A stretch of 64,000 nucleotides of DNA from Taibaiella sp. (lineage in GTDB: Bacteria; Bacteroidota; Bacteroidia; Chitinophagales; Chitinophagaceae), in the NCBI GenBank assembly GCA_016786705.1, contig JAEUVV010000007.1:1-64000 (forward strand). The letters are read 5' to 3'. The translations under genes were made by a program, and so were the position numbers. This document shows, in pieces, positions 52,821 through 61,601 of the stretch. The notes under the pieces were generated by a model that was given only the letters and a program-made list of their open reading frames with translations, did not search any database and had not been told where the DNA came from. Every line of letters begins with the position of its first letter. The first letter of the stretch is position 1.

Positions 52821-53075
52821 CTATATGATTGTGTTGACAGACCTGGCCTCGTGTACTGTAATCCGGCGCTGATTCTGGCTCGAATTATTTAATGCATGAA
52901 CCGCGCTTTGCGCCTCAACCGGGATAGTCATTTTTATAAATGCAAAACCTTTAGAATCCCGGGAATACATTCTCTTGATTATTTTTAAAGATTGAATATT
53001 ACCAAACGGTGCAAATAATGCTTCCAGCTGTTTTTCAGTAGTCTGAAAATTCAGATTGCCAACAAAAATGTTCAT
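52821..53075 (-). CDS. RRM-domain RNA-binding protein, copy 2
   Basis: An 84-aa single RRM with canonical RNP2 (IFVGNLNF) and RNP1 (SKGFAFIKM). The C-terminus RRITVHEARSV is typical of Bacteroidota RRM proteins. Upstream gene of the RRM-RRM-cspA run. A direct repeat CTGAGAAAGCGAAAA occurs twice in its leader near 53104-53135. Confidence 0.9.
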   Translation of the reverse strand: MNIFVGNLNFQTTEKQLEALFAPFGNIQSLKIIKRMYSRDSKGFAFIKMTIPVEAQSAVHALNNSSQNQRRITVHEARSVNTII

Positions 53076-53348
53076 TGTAAATGTTTAAGTAGTAAAGTGG
53101 CAGCTGAGAAAGCGAAAACTGAGAAAGCGAAAAATAAAAATTCTAAACTGTGCCAGAAAATGCGGAGGCAGAAACCTATCAAATATTGATAATGCAAAGA
53201 TAAGCGATAAAACCGAAAATATCTAAATTTATTTAAATTATTAACATAATTTCTTTTAGAAACGCAATCAAACTTATACCAATATTAGGATATCGGATAA
53301 CTAAGAGTCATTTTTGTGCATCCATTTTATGCTCTCCCTAATTAATCA

Positions 53349-53382
53349 AAAAAACCTTTCAGTTGTACACTGAAAGGCTTTT
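53349..53382 (-). terminator. Intrinsic terminator of tRNA-Phe 1
   Basis: On the minus strand GCCTTTCAG-TGTACAA-CTGAAAGG followed by TTTTTTTG. Confidence 0.85.
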
Positions 53383-53388
53383 GTTTGA

Positions 53389-53464
53389 TGGTGGTGTGAG
53401 CCGGGATCGAACCGGCGACACATGGATTTTCAGTCCATTGCTCTACCGACTGAGCTACCGCACC
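53389..53464 (-). tRNA. tRNA-Phe (GAA), copy 1
   Basis: Cloverleaf from 53464 to discriminator A at 53392, followed by an encoded CCA (53389-53391). Anticodon arm ATGGA-CTGAAAA-TCCAT; T-arm GCCGG-TTCGATC-CCGGC. Acceptor position 5 (C) faces position 68 (A), a C-A mismatch also present in copy 2. Promoter TATCTTTG at 53482-53489. Confidence 0.95.
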
Positions 53465-53481
53465 ATTCCTTAAATGGAGTG

Positions 53482-53489
53482 CAAAGATA
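53482..53489 (-). promoter_or_regulatory. tRNA-Phe 1 promoter box
   Basis: TATCTTTG followed by CACTCC on the minus strand, as at the other tRNA genes. Confidence 0.6.
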
Positions 53490-53562
53490 AGTCAAAAAAT
53501 CATTTCTCCAAAATTTAAGCAGTAAAATATTTTTCGCCATATCTTTATATAAAGGTACCAAT

Positions 53563-53570
53563 TACCTTTG
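53563..53570 (+). promoter_or_regulatory. TAnnTTTG box of the WG-repeat gene
   Basis: TACCTTTG, 40 nt before the ATG at 53611. Confidence 0.55.
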
Positions 53571-53610
53571 CTCATCCATTGCATTACTAAAACCTAAACA
53601 ATCAACAATA

Positions 53611-55128
53611 ATGAAAAAAATGCTGGCCCTGCTCTGCCTCTCGTTTTCTGTACCAACGGTAAACGCCCAGACGAAACAGGAGTTACTTCAAAAAGTGGAC
53701 AAAGACATCAATAGCATAGAAGCGCTGCTCCGGCTATCCGGCATGCGCATAGCAATTACTCCTGCCACTCAAAAAGATTTTGACCCGAAAGACGGTTTCA
53801 ACTTCGAACAGTTATCTATGGCGAAAGCCCCGGCAGACCGGGAAAAACTACAGGAATTCTTCAGCAATTTAAAGGTGCATAACAGATTATTGTATCCTTA
53901 CAACATAATAAGTATTGGCAAAAAAGAATTTGACCTGCTTAAACTTATCGGCAAGGATAATTTCTACTTTTCCCATCAGCCCGATAAAGAACCGGTCTTT
54001 ACACCTACCCATGTCACTTTTTTAGACGGCAGCTCTATCAGTAATAATCTCCCGGTAGTTTCTAAAGCAAGTATTTCCGGTAAACATATAAAAACCGAAA
54101 AAGAGGACGGTGAAAGCTATAGCTATGTAGATGAAGAGGAGCTGAGCGAGCTGGAAAAACTGATCTGGAATAGCAGCAGCTTCGATGAAACTATTGCATT
54201 AGCAGCTTCCAAGCCCATAAAAAGCATTAGCTACCGTATCGATTTTCCGGTACCCTCCAAAACAATTTATGAAGTCAAAGAAAAAACGATCAGCACCCCT
54301 TATGGTATCATTACGATAGATACTATAGCCGGCACACAAGTGTACTGCACCCTACCCGACCTGGACCGGCCGGACAACCTGCAAATAGAAGCTTATTATA
54401 AAAATGGCAAGGTCCTGAGGCAAAAAGGCAGCAGCAGCACTACTTTCCTACCCGAAAATAAAAAACAGGTATACCAGCAATGGCTCAACACGCTGGAGCA
54501 GGCCAAAAAAGGCATCAATAAAGGCGAGATAAGATCAGATAGCGACCTGGAATCCTACCTGAAAGCGCAGCCGGTAGCTATGGACGACGCGATGCAACAA
54601 GCCTACAAGAGCAGCGTATATACTTTTTCCGGGCCGGTAAGTAAAGTTGTCTTTATTCTTACCGACAGTATTGCTAAAAAAGAGCGTTTCCAACTTACTT
54701 TTGATACTCATGGCGAAGATTCAGACCAGGAAGAATTTGTAGCTACCGATTTTGCAAGCCGGAAGAACGGGCTCCTCGACAAGAGCGGCAAGTGGGTCGT
54801 TACCCCGCAGTTCAACCCTTATTTCCGACCGCTTAACCGTTACTTCTACTGGGACCAGTTTGATGAGGATGAAAACACTTACTACTACAACCCATCCTCG
54901 AAATCTATTCGAAAGGTAGACTACAAAATTAATGACCCCGAGATCCATGACGGCAGATACGTGATCATAACGCCCCGCACCAATGGCCCTAAAGGCCTGG
55001 CCGACGTGCACTCCGGCAAGATTGTATTGCCTATGGAATATGTAATATCCGGTTCAAAAGCAATAAATTCTGGCAATTACAAAAAGACGACCGGAATGGC
55101 GTCCTGGACAAAAATTTCAACACCATAA
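53611..55128 (+). CDS. Secreted WG-repeat protein, N-terminal part (frameshifted)
   Basis: 505 aa with signal peptide (KKMLALLCLSFSVPTVNAQ). Residues 30-370 are a unique domain. From about 380 WG-type repeats begin (RKNGLLDKSGKWVVTPQFNP, GLADVHSGKIVLPMEYV). The last ~17 residues after SGNY are out of character. The repeat continues in the -1 frame (DDRNGVLDKNFNTIMPIAYA), which leads into 55128-55721. One missing A in the A5 run at 55081-55085 explains this, so the two frames are one gene of about 703 aa. Confidence 0.75.
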   Translation: MKKMLALLCLSFSVPTVNAQTKQELLQKVDKDINSIEALLRLSGMRIAITPATQKDFDPKDGFNFEQLSMAKAPADREKLQEFFSNLKVHNRLLYPYNIISIGKKEFDLLKLIGKDNFYFSHQPDKEPVFTPTHVTFLDGSSISNNLPVVSKASISGKHIKTEKEDGESYSYVDEEELSELEKLIWNSSSFDETIALAASKPIKSISYRIDFPVPSKTIYEVKEKTISTPYGIITIDTIAGTQVYCTLPDLDRPDNLQIEAYYKNGKVLRQKGSSSTTFLPENKKQVYQQWLNTLEQAKKGINKGEIRSDSDLESYLKAQPVAMDDAMQQAYKSSVYTFSGPVSKVVFILTDSIAKKERFQLTFDTHGEDSDQEEFVATDFASRKNGLLDKSGKWVVTPQFNPYFRPLNRYFYWDQFDEDENTYYYNPSSKSIRKVDYKINDPEIHDGRYVIITPRTNGPKGLADVHSGKIVLPMEYVISGSKAINSGNYKKTTGMASWTKISTP

Positions 55129-55721
55129 TGCCCATTGCCTACGCTCAACTGGAAGTTCAAGGTGATTATATTATTGCCGGCAAAGACGGTTCGGGTGATG
55201 ATATCTATAATGAAAGCGGGAAAAATATTACCCAGCGCAAATATGATGATATAAAAGGCACGTTCAATGACGGCCTGTTATTGGTAGGCAAACGCCATAC
55301 CAGTCAAGAGGGATACATCAATACAAAATACTATTACATCGATACACAATGCCAGGTAAAAATTGATGTAGCTGCTAAAGGCTATAAAGACCCTGAAGCC
55401 TTTAGCGCCGGCCTGGCGATAGTCAAAAACAATGAAGGTGACTATGGCTATATTAATACCAAAGGTGCGCTGGCGATCCCCTTCCAATATCAATATGCCT
55501 GGTACTTTTATCCTACTTCCAGGCTGGCACGTGTCAAGCTAAAAGACAACACTTATGCACTGATAGACAAGAACGGGAATATCGTAAAAAAACTCCCGGG
55601 TTCTTTTGTAAAAAGCAAATCCAGTAGCGCAGACAGGGCTTCAAGAATCTTAATGCAGGATGAAAGATCCTTCAATGAATACGGCGAAGAGCTGGAGTAC
55701 AATAGCAATGACTACTGGTAA
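55128..55721 (+). CDS. WG-repeat protein, C-terminal part of the frameshifted gene
   Basis: 197 aa of WG-type beta repeats (IYNESGKNITQRKYDDIKGT, YGYINTKGALAIPFQYQYAW, YALIDKNGNIVKKLPG). It has no signal peptide or promoter of its own, and the ATG at 55128 overlaps the stop of the upstream part by one base. Upstream in the same frame the repeat goes on without a start. Best read as the end of the 53611 gene. Confidence 0.7.
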   Translation: MPIAYAQLEVQGDYIIAGKDGSGDDIYNESGKNITQRKYDDIKGTFNDGLLLVGKRHTSQEGYINTKYYYIDTQCQVKIDVAAKGYKDPEAFSAGLAIVKNNEGDYGYINTKGALAIPFQYQYAWYFYPTSRLARVKLKDNTYALIDKNGNIVKKLPGSFVKSKSSSADRASRILMQDERSFNEYGEELEYNSNDYW

Positions 55722-55756
55722 AATATCCATCATGCGCCGGCAGTTATTTGGCCTGA

Positions 55757-55903
55757 ACAAGAAAGAGGGTGTCTAAAGTAAAAATTCCTTTCACATTAAG
55801 TTTGTCGAAATGCGTAAAGAATTTTGTATCAAATTTGTCTATTTCGACGGAGCTCAATATGACAAATTTGGTCACCTTTTTAAACAACGCCTTTCTTGTT
55901 TAA
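55757..55903. repeat. MITE-like repeat, copy 2
   Basis: Ends ACAAGAAAGAGGGTGTCTAAA and CAACGCCTTTCTTGTTTA are near inverted repeats. The inside matches copy 1 at 51555-51692 in the same orientation with few changes. Non-coding. Confidence 0.7.
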
Positions 55904-56466
55904 AGATCTGATCATTGTACTTGGGAAGTTGCCAGGCTCCGCGCCATCTGTATCCGCTTCGCATCAGCATAAACATCCGGGCGACCCAAGGCTACATTTT
56001 CAAAACAATAACCCTTTCTTCGGGAACATTTATATATACGACCAGCATCAGTAACTGTATCACTTAAAAGGCCTCATATAATATGATTTTACAATATACT
56101 TTCATCAGTATCCTATTCCATGGAGCATAAAAAATATCATTTTTGTCTTAAATACTACCACCTAATTGTTCAGCATTAAACTGCTATCTTATTTATTAAG
56201 CGCACTTTAAATAAATTATACCAGGACGATTCAGGGGCCCGCATCCGTATATCATGGCATTTCCTCAATAAAAAAACTCAACAAACACTACAATCCATGT
56301 ATTTGTAAAAAAAACTTCAGTAAATTGTATTGAAAAACAATAAATTATGAATACTACTAAAGCGCTATCATAAATACCGTTTTACAGATAGACAAATAAT
56401 ATGTGAGCAATGTTACCGTTTCAAATTTTGGCCTATACAAAAATTTCCAGCCCCTTAATACTTTTT
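55904..56466. other. Gene-free AT-rich stretch
   Basis: About 560 bp with no ORF of note, no tRNA and no copy of the RNA element. A frame open from 56410 runs into the next gene but would put its signal peptide 20 residues in. Confidence 0.4.
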
Positions 56467-57942
56467 ATGCAAAAAAAATTTACGCATTCACCCTTAAAAA
56501 GCTGGCGCAATACATTTTTAGCTATGCTTGGTTTTTCTTTACTACCCGTAAGTGCCTTTTCTCAAACACCACCCCCGGCAAGTGCCTTCTCTATTAATGG
56601 CAGCACTTATTACCAGGTATTGAATAACCAGCTTTACCAGTATAACCAGGATGGCTCCAGAACTTTACTGGCAACTTACGGAAATACAAGCACTCATGAC
56701 CTGAATGCAATAGGGTTTAATCCAAAAGACAGCATGATCTGGGGCTATAATATGGCAAGCTCCAATTTTTTCCGGATCGGAAGCGTAGGCTCATCCGAGT
56801 ATTGGGAATTTACGGTTAGCGGGGTATCCAGTCCTGGCAATTTATTTAATGTAGGCACCATTGATACCAACGGGTATCTGTATGTCTACCAGTCCAACCA
56901 GGCCAGCTACTACACTATTGACTTAAACCCTGCTCATTCTACAACTTATTTAAAAGCAATAAATCCGGGGACCGGGGCATTAAAAACAGCTGCTCCTTAT
57001 GGCACAACCATCAGCCCGCTAACCATCTCGGACTGGGCTGCCAACCGTACGGACGGATTCATTTACTCCATTATCGAAGGACATGCACCTGTTACTACAG
57101 ATCGCTTCCGGATAGTAAGGATCAATCCGGCTAATGGTACCAGCACGCTGCTTACGGGTACGGCCAGTGGCAGCAACTTTCAGCAACCCAATGATGGCAG
57201 CTCCTGGGGCTATGGTACATCATTTATAGATTCCAGCGGTAATTTATACGCGTTCAATAACTTTAACGGTATATTTTATAAGGTAAATAACTTCACTGTT
57301 AATGGAACTAAAACGGTTACAGTAGTCAATAATTCCGGGATTACCGGGAACCAGAAAAATGACGGAGCCTTTCCAATAATGGTGGACTATATATCCACTC
57401 CGCTTCCCGTGTCTTTATGTTGCTTCCAGGCCACTATAGGCAATAACAAGGCAGCCTTACTAAGCTGGAGCACATTATCAGAGGAAAGAAACCTTGGTTT
57501 CGAAGTACAACATAGTTTAAATGGTACAAATTGGAACAGCAAAGGTTTCGTGTACAGCAAAGCGGCACAGGGCAAGAGTAAAAAGAAGCTGGATTACAGT
57601 ATGGAGGACAGGACTGCCCAGGCCGGCAAAAACATGTACCGGCTAAAGCAAGTTGATTTTGACGGCACTGCCAGCTATAGCGATGTGTCTACACTGGACC
57701 TGGAAACAGGTAGCCTGATACATATTCACCCTAACCCGGTGACCACCAGTTTTAATATTGAAGGATTAAGTGCGGGCACTAAAATCCAGGTAACAGACGT
57801 AAATGGCAGTACGATAAAAGAAGTATCCGCAGTATTACCAACCTTACAGATCGACCTCTCCGACCAGCCTGCCGGAATTTATTTCCTCAATATTACAGAT
57901 ACAAATGGCGCGCTTACCAGGCACAAAGTATTGAAGCAATAG
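56467..57942 (+). CDS. Secreted protein with T9SS type A signal
   Basis: 491 aa from the chosen ATG (MQKKFTHSPLKSWRNTFLAM), with a long basic n-region before the hydrophobic LGFSLLPVSAFSQ. The frame is open to 56410, but that would bury the signal. The mature N-terminal domain (residues 40-310) is a beta-propeller-like sequence (YYQVLNNQLYQYNQDGSRTL, NAIGFNPKDSMIWGYN). Then comes the LCCFQATIGNNKAALLSWST module and a type A sorting domain (HPNPVTTSFNI ... DQPAGIYFLNI ... RHKVLKQ). Exported, unknown role. Confidence 0.87.
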   Translation: MQKKFTHSPLKSWRNTFLAMLGFSLLPVSAFSQTPPPASAFSINGSTYYQVLNNQLYQYNQDGSRTLLATYGNTSTHDLNAIGFNPKDSMIWGYNMASSNFFRIGSVGSSEYWEFTVSGVSSPGNLFNVGTIDTNGYLYVYQSNQASYYTIDLNPAHSTTYLKAINPGTGALKTAAPYGTTISPLTISDWAANRTDGFIYSIIEGHAPVTTDRFRIVRINPANGTSTLLTGTASGSNFQQPNDGSSWGYGTSFIDSSGNLYAFNNFNGIFYKVNNFTVNGTKTVTVVNNSGITGNQKNDGAFPIMVDYISTPLPVSLCCFQATIGNNKAALLSWSTLSEERNLGFEVQHSLNGTNWNSKGFVYSKAAQGKSKKKLDYSMEDRTAQAGKNMYRLKQVDFDGTASYSDVSTLDLETGSLIHIHPNPVTTSFNIEGLSAGTKIQVTDVNGSTIKEVSAVLPTLQIDLSDQPAGIYFLNITDTNGALTRHKVLKQ

Positions 57943-57960
57943 AGGAATAATAACAATAAA

Positions 57961-58030
57961 TGCTAAAGGCTTTCAGGGATAAATCTTGAAAGCCTTTAGC
58001 ATTCTGTGGTACGGGCTGGGATCGACCGGC
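57961..58030 (-). pseudogene. Fragment of a tRNA-Phe 3' end with its terminator
   Basis: 58007-58030 matches the 3' part of tRNA-Phe copy 2 (GGATCG.ACCGGC and acceptor), with a 1-base gap. The adjacent AATCTTGAAAGCCTTTA.CA and TTCTGTGG also match the flank of that tRNA at 61287-61311. The hairpin (GCTAAAGGCTTTCA and complement) ends the preceding 491-aa gene and is symmetric. It is the remnant of a duplication or an old attachment site. Confidence 0.65.
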
Positions 58031-58075
58031 CCTGATGATAATTTTATACAGAGTATAAAAATGTTTATTTAAAAT

Positions 58076-58309
58076 TTAGGATAACAAATCTCGATTTTTT
58101 TTGAATATTAAATCTCTTTTAAAAAAAATAGAAATGATAACGGCACCAACAAAAAAACTAAAAAAATCCAGTGCATCGAACTGTATATCCTCACCCATAA
58201 TTAGATCAGCTATAACTTTCGCAATCATCAGCAAAATGAAAGTAAAACAGGCCGACAAAAGATAACTAATCAGTATTTTCATATGCATATTTTTGTACAA
58301 GGTAAGCAT
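58076..58309 (-). CDS. Small two-helix membrane protein
   Basis: 77 aa if started at 58309, 70 if at Met8 (58288), 68 at Met10. Two hydrophobic segments (ILISYLLSACFTFILLMIAK and FFSFFVGAVIISIFF) with the acidic loop GEDIQFDALD between, and a basic end (KRDLIFKKNRDLL). No family recognised. It lies between the tRNA-Phe fragment and the helicase gene, divergent from the latter. Confidence 0.5.
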   Translation of the reverse strand: MLTLYKNMHMKILISYLLSACFTFILLMIAKVIADLIMGEDIQFDALDFFSFFVGAVIISIFFKRDLIFKKNRDLLS

Positions 58310-58509
58310 TTATCCTTATCCCTTTGCCTATTGCCTGTATTTATTTCAACAAAAAATAATTAATTACTTTATCCTAAAATTGCTCTTGCAATCACCATAG
58401 CTGCACACTGCATCGCCATTCTTTTTTGATGGATCCATAATGTGGATTCTGCCAGCAGTTAAGAAACCATCTTCTGTGGTTTCATAACTGCTTGCTGCCG
58501 AAGATTGTT

Positions 58510-58517
58510 TACCTTTG
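58510..58517 (+). promoter_or_regulatory. TAnnTTTG box of the helicase gene
   Basis: TACCTTTG, 18 nt before the ATG at 58536. Confidence 0.6.
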
Positions 58518-58535
58518 CATAATTAATAGCTTATC

Positions 58536-59867
58536 ATGACTTTTGAAAATTTAAACCTTAATGCTCCACTACTCAAGGCATTGGACGAGATGGGGTTTGT
58601 GCGCCCTACCTCCATTCAGCAAAAGGCCTTTTCTGTAATTATGTCGGGAAAGGATGTATGCGGCATAGCCCAAACCGGGACCGGTAAAACTTATGCCTAC
58701 TTATTGCCTTGCCTGCGACAATTGGAATTTTCAAAAGACCGCTTTCCGCAAATGCTGGTGCTTGTGCCTACGCGCGAGCTAGTGGCGCAAGTAGTAGAAG
58801 CGGCTATAAAATTAACGGCATATCGCTCGTTGACTGTGGTAGGGGTATACGGCGGGGTAAACATGAAGGCACAAATTGCTGCTGTAGCAAATGGCGTAGA
58901 TATTCTTGTGGCCACACCAGGCAGGCTATACGATTTAATATTGAATGGCGCATTAAAGACAAAATCGATCAGGAAATTTGTTATTGATGAAATGGACGAA
59001 ATGCTGAATCTTGGTTTTCGTTCGCAGATCAGAAACATTTTGGATTTGCTGCCGGAGCGAAGACAGAACCTTATGTTCTCGGCCACCATTACAGAGGAGG
59101 TGGAGCAAATAATCGGGGAATACTTCAACATGCCTGTGCGTATTGAAGCGGCACCCGCAGGCACGCCTTTGGAGCATATTAACCAGGTGGCTTATGAGGT
59201 TCCTAACTTTTACACAAAAGTCGATCTTCTGGAATTACTGCTTACCGAAAATGAAGATTTTTCAAAGGTGCTGGTCTTTGCAGCCACTAAAAAATTAGCC
59301 GACGAATTGTATGAACAAATGCAAGACCGCTTCCCGGAGCAGGTGGGTGTGATCCATAGCAATAAGGAACAGGCGCATAGGTTTAATACGGTAAAGCAAT
59401 TTAAAGAAGGTACTTATCGCTTTATTATCGCGACGGATATTGTTGCCCGTGGGATAGATATTGCTGAAGTGACGCACGTGATCAATTTTGACTTACCTGA
59501 GGTACCTGAAAACTACATTCACCGTATTGGAAGAACGGGCCGGGCAGACAAAAAAGGGGTCGCAATAAGCTTTGTCACTGAGCGGGAAAAGGAATACCAG
59601 CAGCGTATTGAGTCGCTGATGAAGTACGAAATTCCCATGCGGCCATTACCCGATCATTTGGAAATATCCGCTAAGCTAACGGAAGATGAACTCCCGAAAG
59701 TGATCGTGAAAGAGGTAAAAATAAAAATACCCAAGCGGGAGAATGTAGGTCCGGCTTTCCATGAAAAATCGGCTAAAAATAGCAGGCAACCAACAAAACG
59801 CGTGAGTCATAAAGAAAAGATGATGGCTAAATATGGCAAGCCAAAGTCGAAAGGCAAAAAGCGATAA
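58536..59867 (+). CDS. DEAD-box-type ATP-dependent RNA helicase
   Basis: 443 aa, two RecA-like domains: Q-motif region TSIQQK, motif I AQTGTGKT (45-52), Ia PTRELV, II DEMD (151-154), III SAT (182-184), V DIVARGIDIA, VI HRIGRTGR (329-336). The basic C-terminal tail (KNSRQPTKRVSHKEKMMAKY) is typical of Bacteroidota RhlE-like helicases. Motif II is DEMD in place of DEAD; both acidic residues needed for Mg-ATP are kept. Role in RNA unwinding, ribosome assembly or mRNA decay. Confidence 0.93.
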   Translation: MTFENLNLNAPLLKALDEMGFVRPTSIQQKAFSVIMSGKDVCGIAQTGTGKTYAYLLPCLRQLEFSKDRFPQMLVLVPTRELVAQVVEAAIKLTAYRSLTVVGVYGGVNMKAQIAAVANGVDILVATPGRLYDLILNGALKTKSIRKFVIDEMDEMLNLGFRSQIRNILDLLPERRQNLMFSATITEEVEQIIGEYFNMPVRIEAAPAGTPLEHINQVAYEVPNFYTKVDLLELLLTENEDFSKVLVFAATKKLADELYEQMQDRFPEQVGVIHSNKEQAHRFNTVKQFKEGTYRFIIATDIVARGIDIAEVTHVINFDLPEVPENYIHRIGRTGRADKKGVAISFVTEREKEYQQRIESLMKYEIPMRPLPDHLEISAKLTEDELPKVIVKEVKIKIPKRENVGPAFHEKSAKNSRQPTKRVSHKEKMMAKYGKPKSKGKKR

Positions 59868-59911
59868 AAATAAGCTCCCAACTCTTCCGGTATTGGGAGC
59901 TTATTTTTTAA
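59868..59911. terminator. Bidirectional intrinsic terminator
   Basis: AAAATAAGCTCCCAA and its complement TTGGGAGCTTATTTT, followed by TT; serves the convergent genes ending at 59867 and 59925. Confidence 0.88.
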
Positions 59912-59924
59912 CGCAATACACCTT

Positions 59925-61025
59925 TTAGAAACCAGTGACCCGAATGCCGCGCCCCGAAAAAAACCGGCTCAGCATCCCGTATTTTTCATCACAATATACA
60001 GGGAATCCGACTTTATTAATATCATACTCCGTGGCATCGCAGCCAAAATATACCCCGATATAATCAAAAGGCTTGCCTTTATCATCAAGGAAGATAATAG
60101 CATTTTTGTGTCCAGGACACGCTGACAGCTCCATTTTAAAAATATCTTTTGTGTCAAATCCTACGTTGAAGAGTAAATCGCTTAGTGTATCAATGTCTGC
60201 AGCAGTAAGCACTTTTTTATTTTCCATATTATCCAGGGCGAGTATGGATTCCTTATGCTGCTCATAGTTCGGATAAAGGATCGAGTTATTGGTAAAGGAA
60301 ACAAGCATAACACTTTTAGCCTTATTGAAAGGATATCGTGCCACTCGTTGTTTTAGCGACAGCTTACCAAAATGAGTACAGGGCATACGGTAACCAGGCT
60401 CAGCCTCAGGAAGACGCTCCTCCTCTTCTACCCTCTCTTTGCTTTGTGAGCCCTCGGCATTTGTGGGATTTAAAGCATATTCGCCCATCAACTCATAATG
60501 CAGGTTTACCTTGCGGTTTAATGCGGCAAGCGTATCGGCGCCATACTTTTGCTCCACCCAGCTGCGAAACTCCGTTTCTTTGCGGCTCAGCTCTTTAAAA
60601 TAAGCATCAGCGCCTCTGAGCGTATCTATAAGAATGGAGGTAATCTTCCCGGCTTTCGATTCAATCGAAAAAATCAAGCCGGAAGGATTTATATGCAGCA
60701 ATCTGAACTGATCGCTATACTCCTTAACCGTAATAATTTCTGGGTTTCCGCTGTAAATTACCGCAATAGTGCTATAGCCAAAGTTAAATTTAGTATACTG
60801 GTTCATGCGTATACCAAGAAGCTCTTTTTTTGTAATAGTCTTATCTGTAAACCGAGCTTTCATTACGAAATTATCCGCAAGCAGGACATTAAGTTTTTTA
60901 ACGTCATGAGCATTGAAATATTCAAGAAATTTTTCTCCCGGCGAAAGGCTGGATTGCGCGTTTGAGAAAGTGCTGCAGATCATTAGTAGTAAACCAATAG
61001 CCAGTTTAGTAAAGTGTTGTTTCAT
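59925..61025 (-). CDS. Secreted protein of unknown function, NTF2-like start
   Basis: The 366-aa product has a signal peptide (FTKLAIGLLLMICSTFSNAQ). Residues 28-150 look like an NTF2/SnoaL-type domain (GEKFLEYFNAHDVKKLNVLL ... FVMKARFTDKTITKKELLGI). An acidic linker (SKERVEEEERLPEAEPG) leads to a C-terminal domain with CPGHKNAIIFLDDKGKPFDY and a few cysteines. No catalytic assignment is possible. Confidence 0.72.
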   Translation of the reverse strand: MKQHFTKLAIGLLLMICSTFSNAQSSLSPGEKFLEYFNAHDVKKLNVLLADNFVMKARFTDKTITKKELLGIRMNQYTKFNFGYSTIAVIYSGNPEIITVKEYSDQFRLLHINPSGLIFSIESKAGKITSILIDTLRGADAYFKELSRKETEFRSWVEQKYGADTLAALNRKVNLHYELMGEYALNPTNAEGSQSKERVEEEERLPEAEPGYRMPCTHFGKLSLKQRVARYPFNKAKSVMLVSFTNNSILYPNYEQHKESILALDNMENKKVLTAADIDTLSDLLFNVGFDTKDIFKMELSACPGHKNAIIFLDDKGKPFDYIGVYFGCDATEYDINKVGFPVYCDEKYGMLSRFFSGRGIRVTGF

Positions 61026-61267
61026 GATTAAAAAATTATCTTATGCTTATTTTTCACAACCCGTATTCTTTGCTGCAGGAAATATAGCAAACCGGATTGC
61101 CGGCTGCTAAAGTAAGCCTAAGCAATAGAAGATTTGTAATAAATGAACAAACGTTCCGGCTCAGGCAATAAACGTCGGGAAACACAACAAAATCGATAAT
61201 TTTCATGAGCTACCCTTTTATGTCTCTTTCAAATAGCTAAGGAGTTTCAGGGATGGTTCGACCCAAG

Positions 61268-61303
61268 AAAAAAGGCTTCCAAGTTTAATCTTGAAAGCCT
61301 TTA
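61268..61303 (-). terminator. Intrinsic terminator of tRNA-Phe 2
   Basis: On the minus strand AAAGGCTTTCAAG...CTTGGAAGCCTTTTTT; a related hairpin lies at 57961-58000. Confidence 0.8.
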
Positions 61304-61311
61304 TCATTCTG

Positions 61312-61384
61312 TGGTGTGGGCCGGGATCGAACCGGCGACACATGGATTTTCAGTCCATTGCTCTACCGACTGAGCTACCGCACC
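61312..61384 (-). tRNA. tRNA-Phe (GAA), copy 2
   Basis: Same as copy 1 except for one base (C at position 66, giving a G-C pair). No CCA encoded (ACAG follows the acceptor). The C5-A68 mismatch is present again. Promoter TATCTTTG at 61408-61415. Confidence 0.95.
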
Positions 61385-61407
61385 ATGCTTTTCAGCTGAA
61401 TGGAGTG

Positions 61408-61415
61408 CAAAGATA
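61408..61415 (-). promoter_or_regulatory. tRNA-Phe 2 promoter box
   Basis: TATCTTTG followed by CACTCC on the minus strand. Confidence 0.6.
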
Positions 61416-61558
61416 ATTTAATTTTTATTCCAGCCAAATTTTATGCTACCATTTTTAATATTTTTTTAATCGCAAACTGTAGTCCCTCAAAAAATCGTCA
61501 CTCCGAAACAAGTACCGCTATCCGCAAAAAATGAATTTCTAATTTGCGCAGGAAACAT

Positions 61559-61566
61559 TACTTTTG
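61559..61566 (+). promoter_or_regulatory. TAnnTTTG box of dnaN
   Basis: TACTTTTG, 35 nt before the dnaN ATG. Confidence 0.55.
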
Positions 61567-61601
61567 TGGGCTAACTATTATTATACATAATATACAATCT
61601 T

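Noticed and set aside
58684..59164. Open frames antisense to the helicase gene (up to 155 codons)
   Set aside because: Shadows of the strong helicase coding frame; no independent support.
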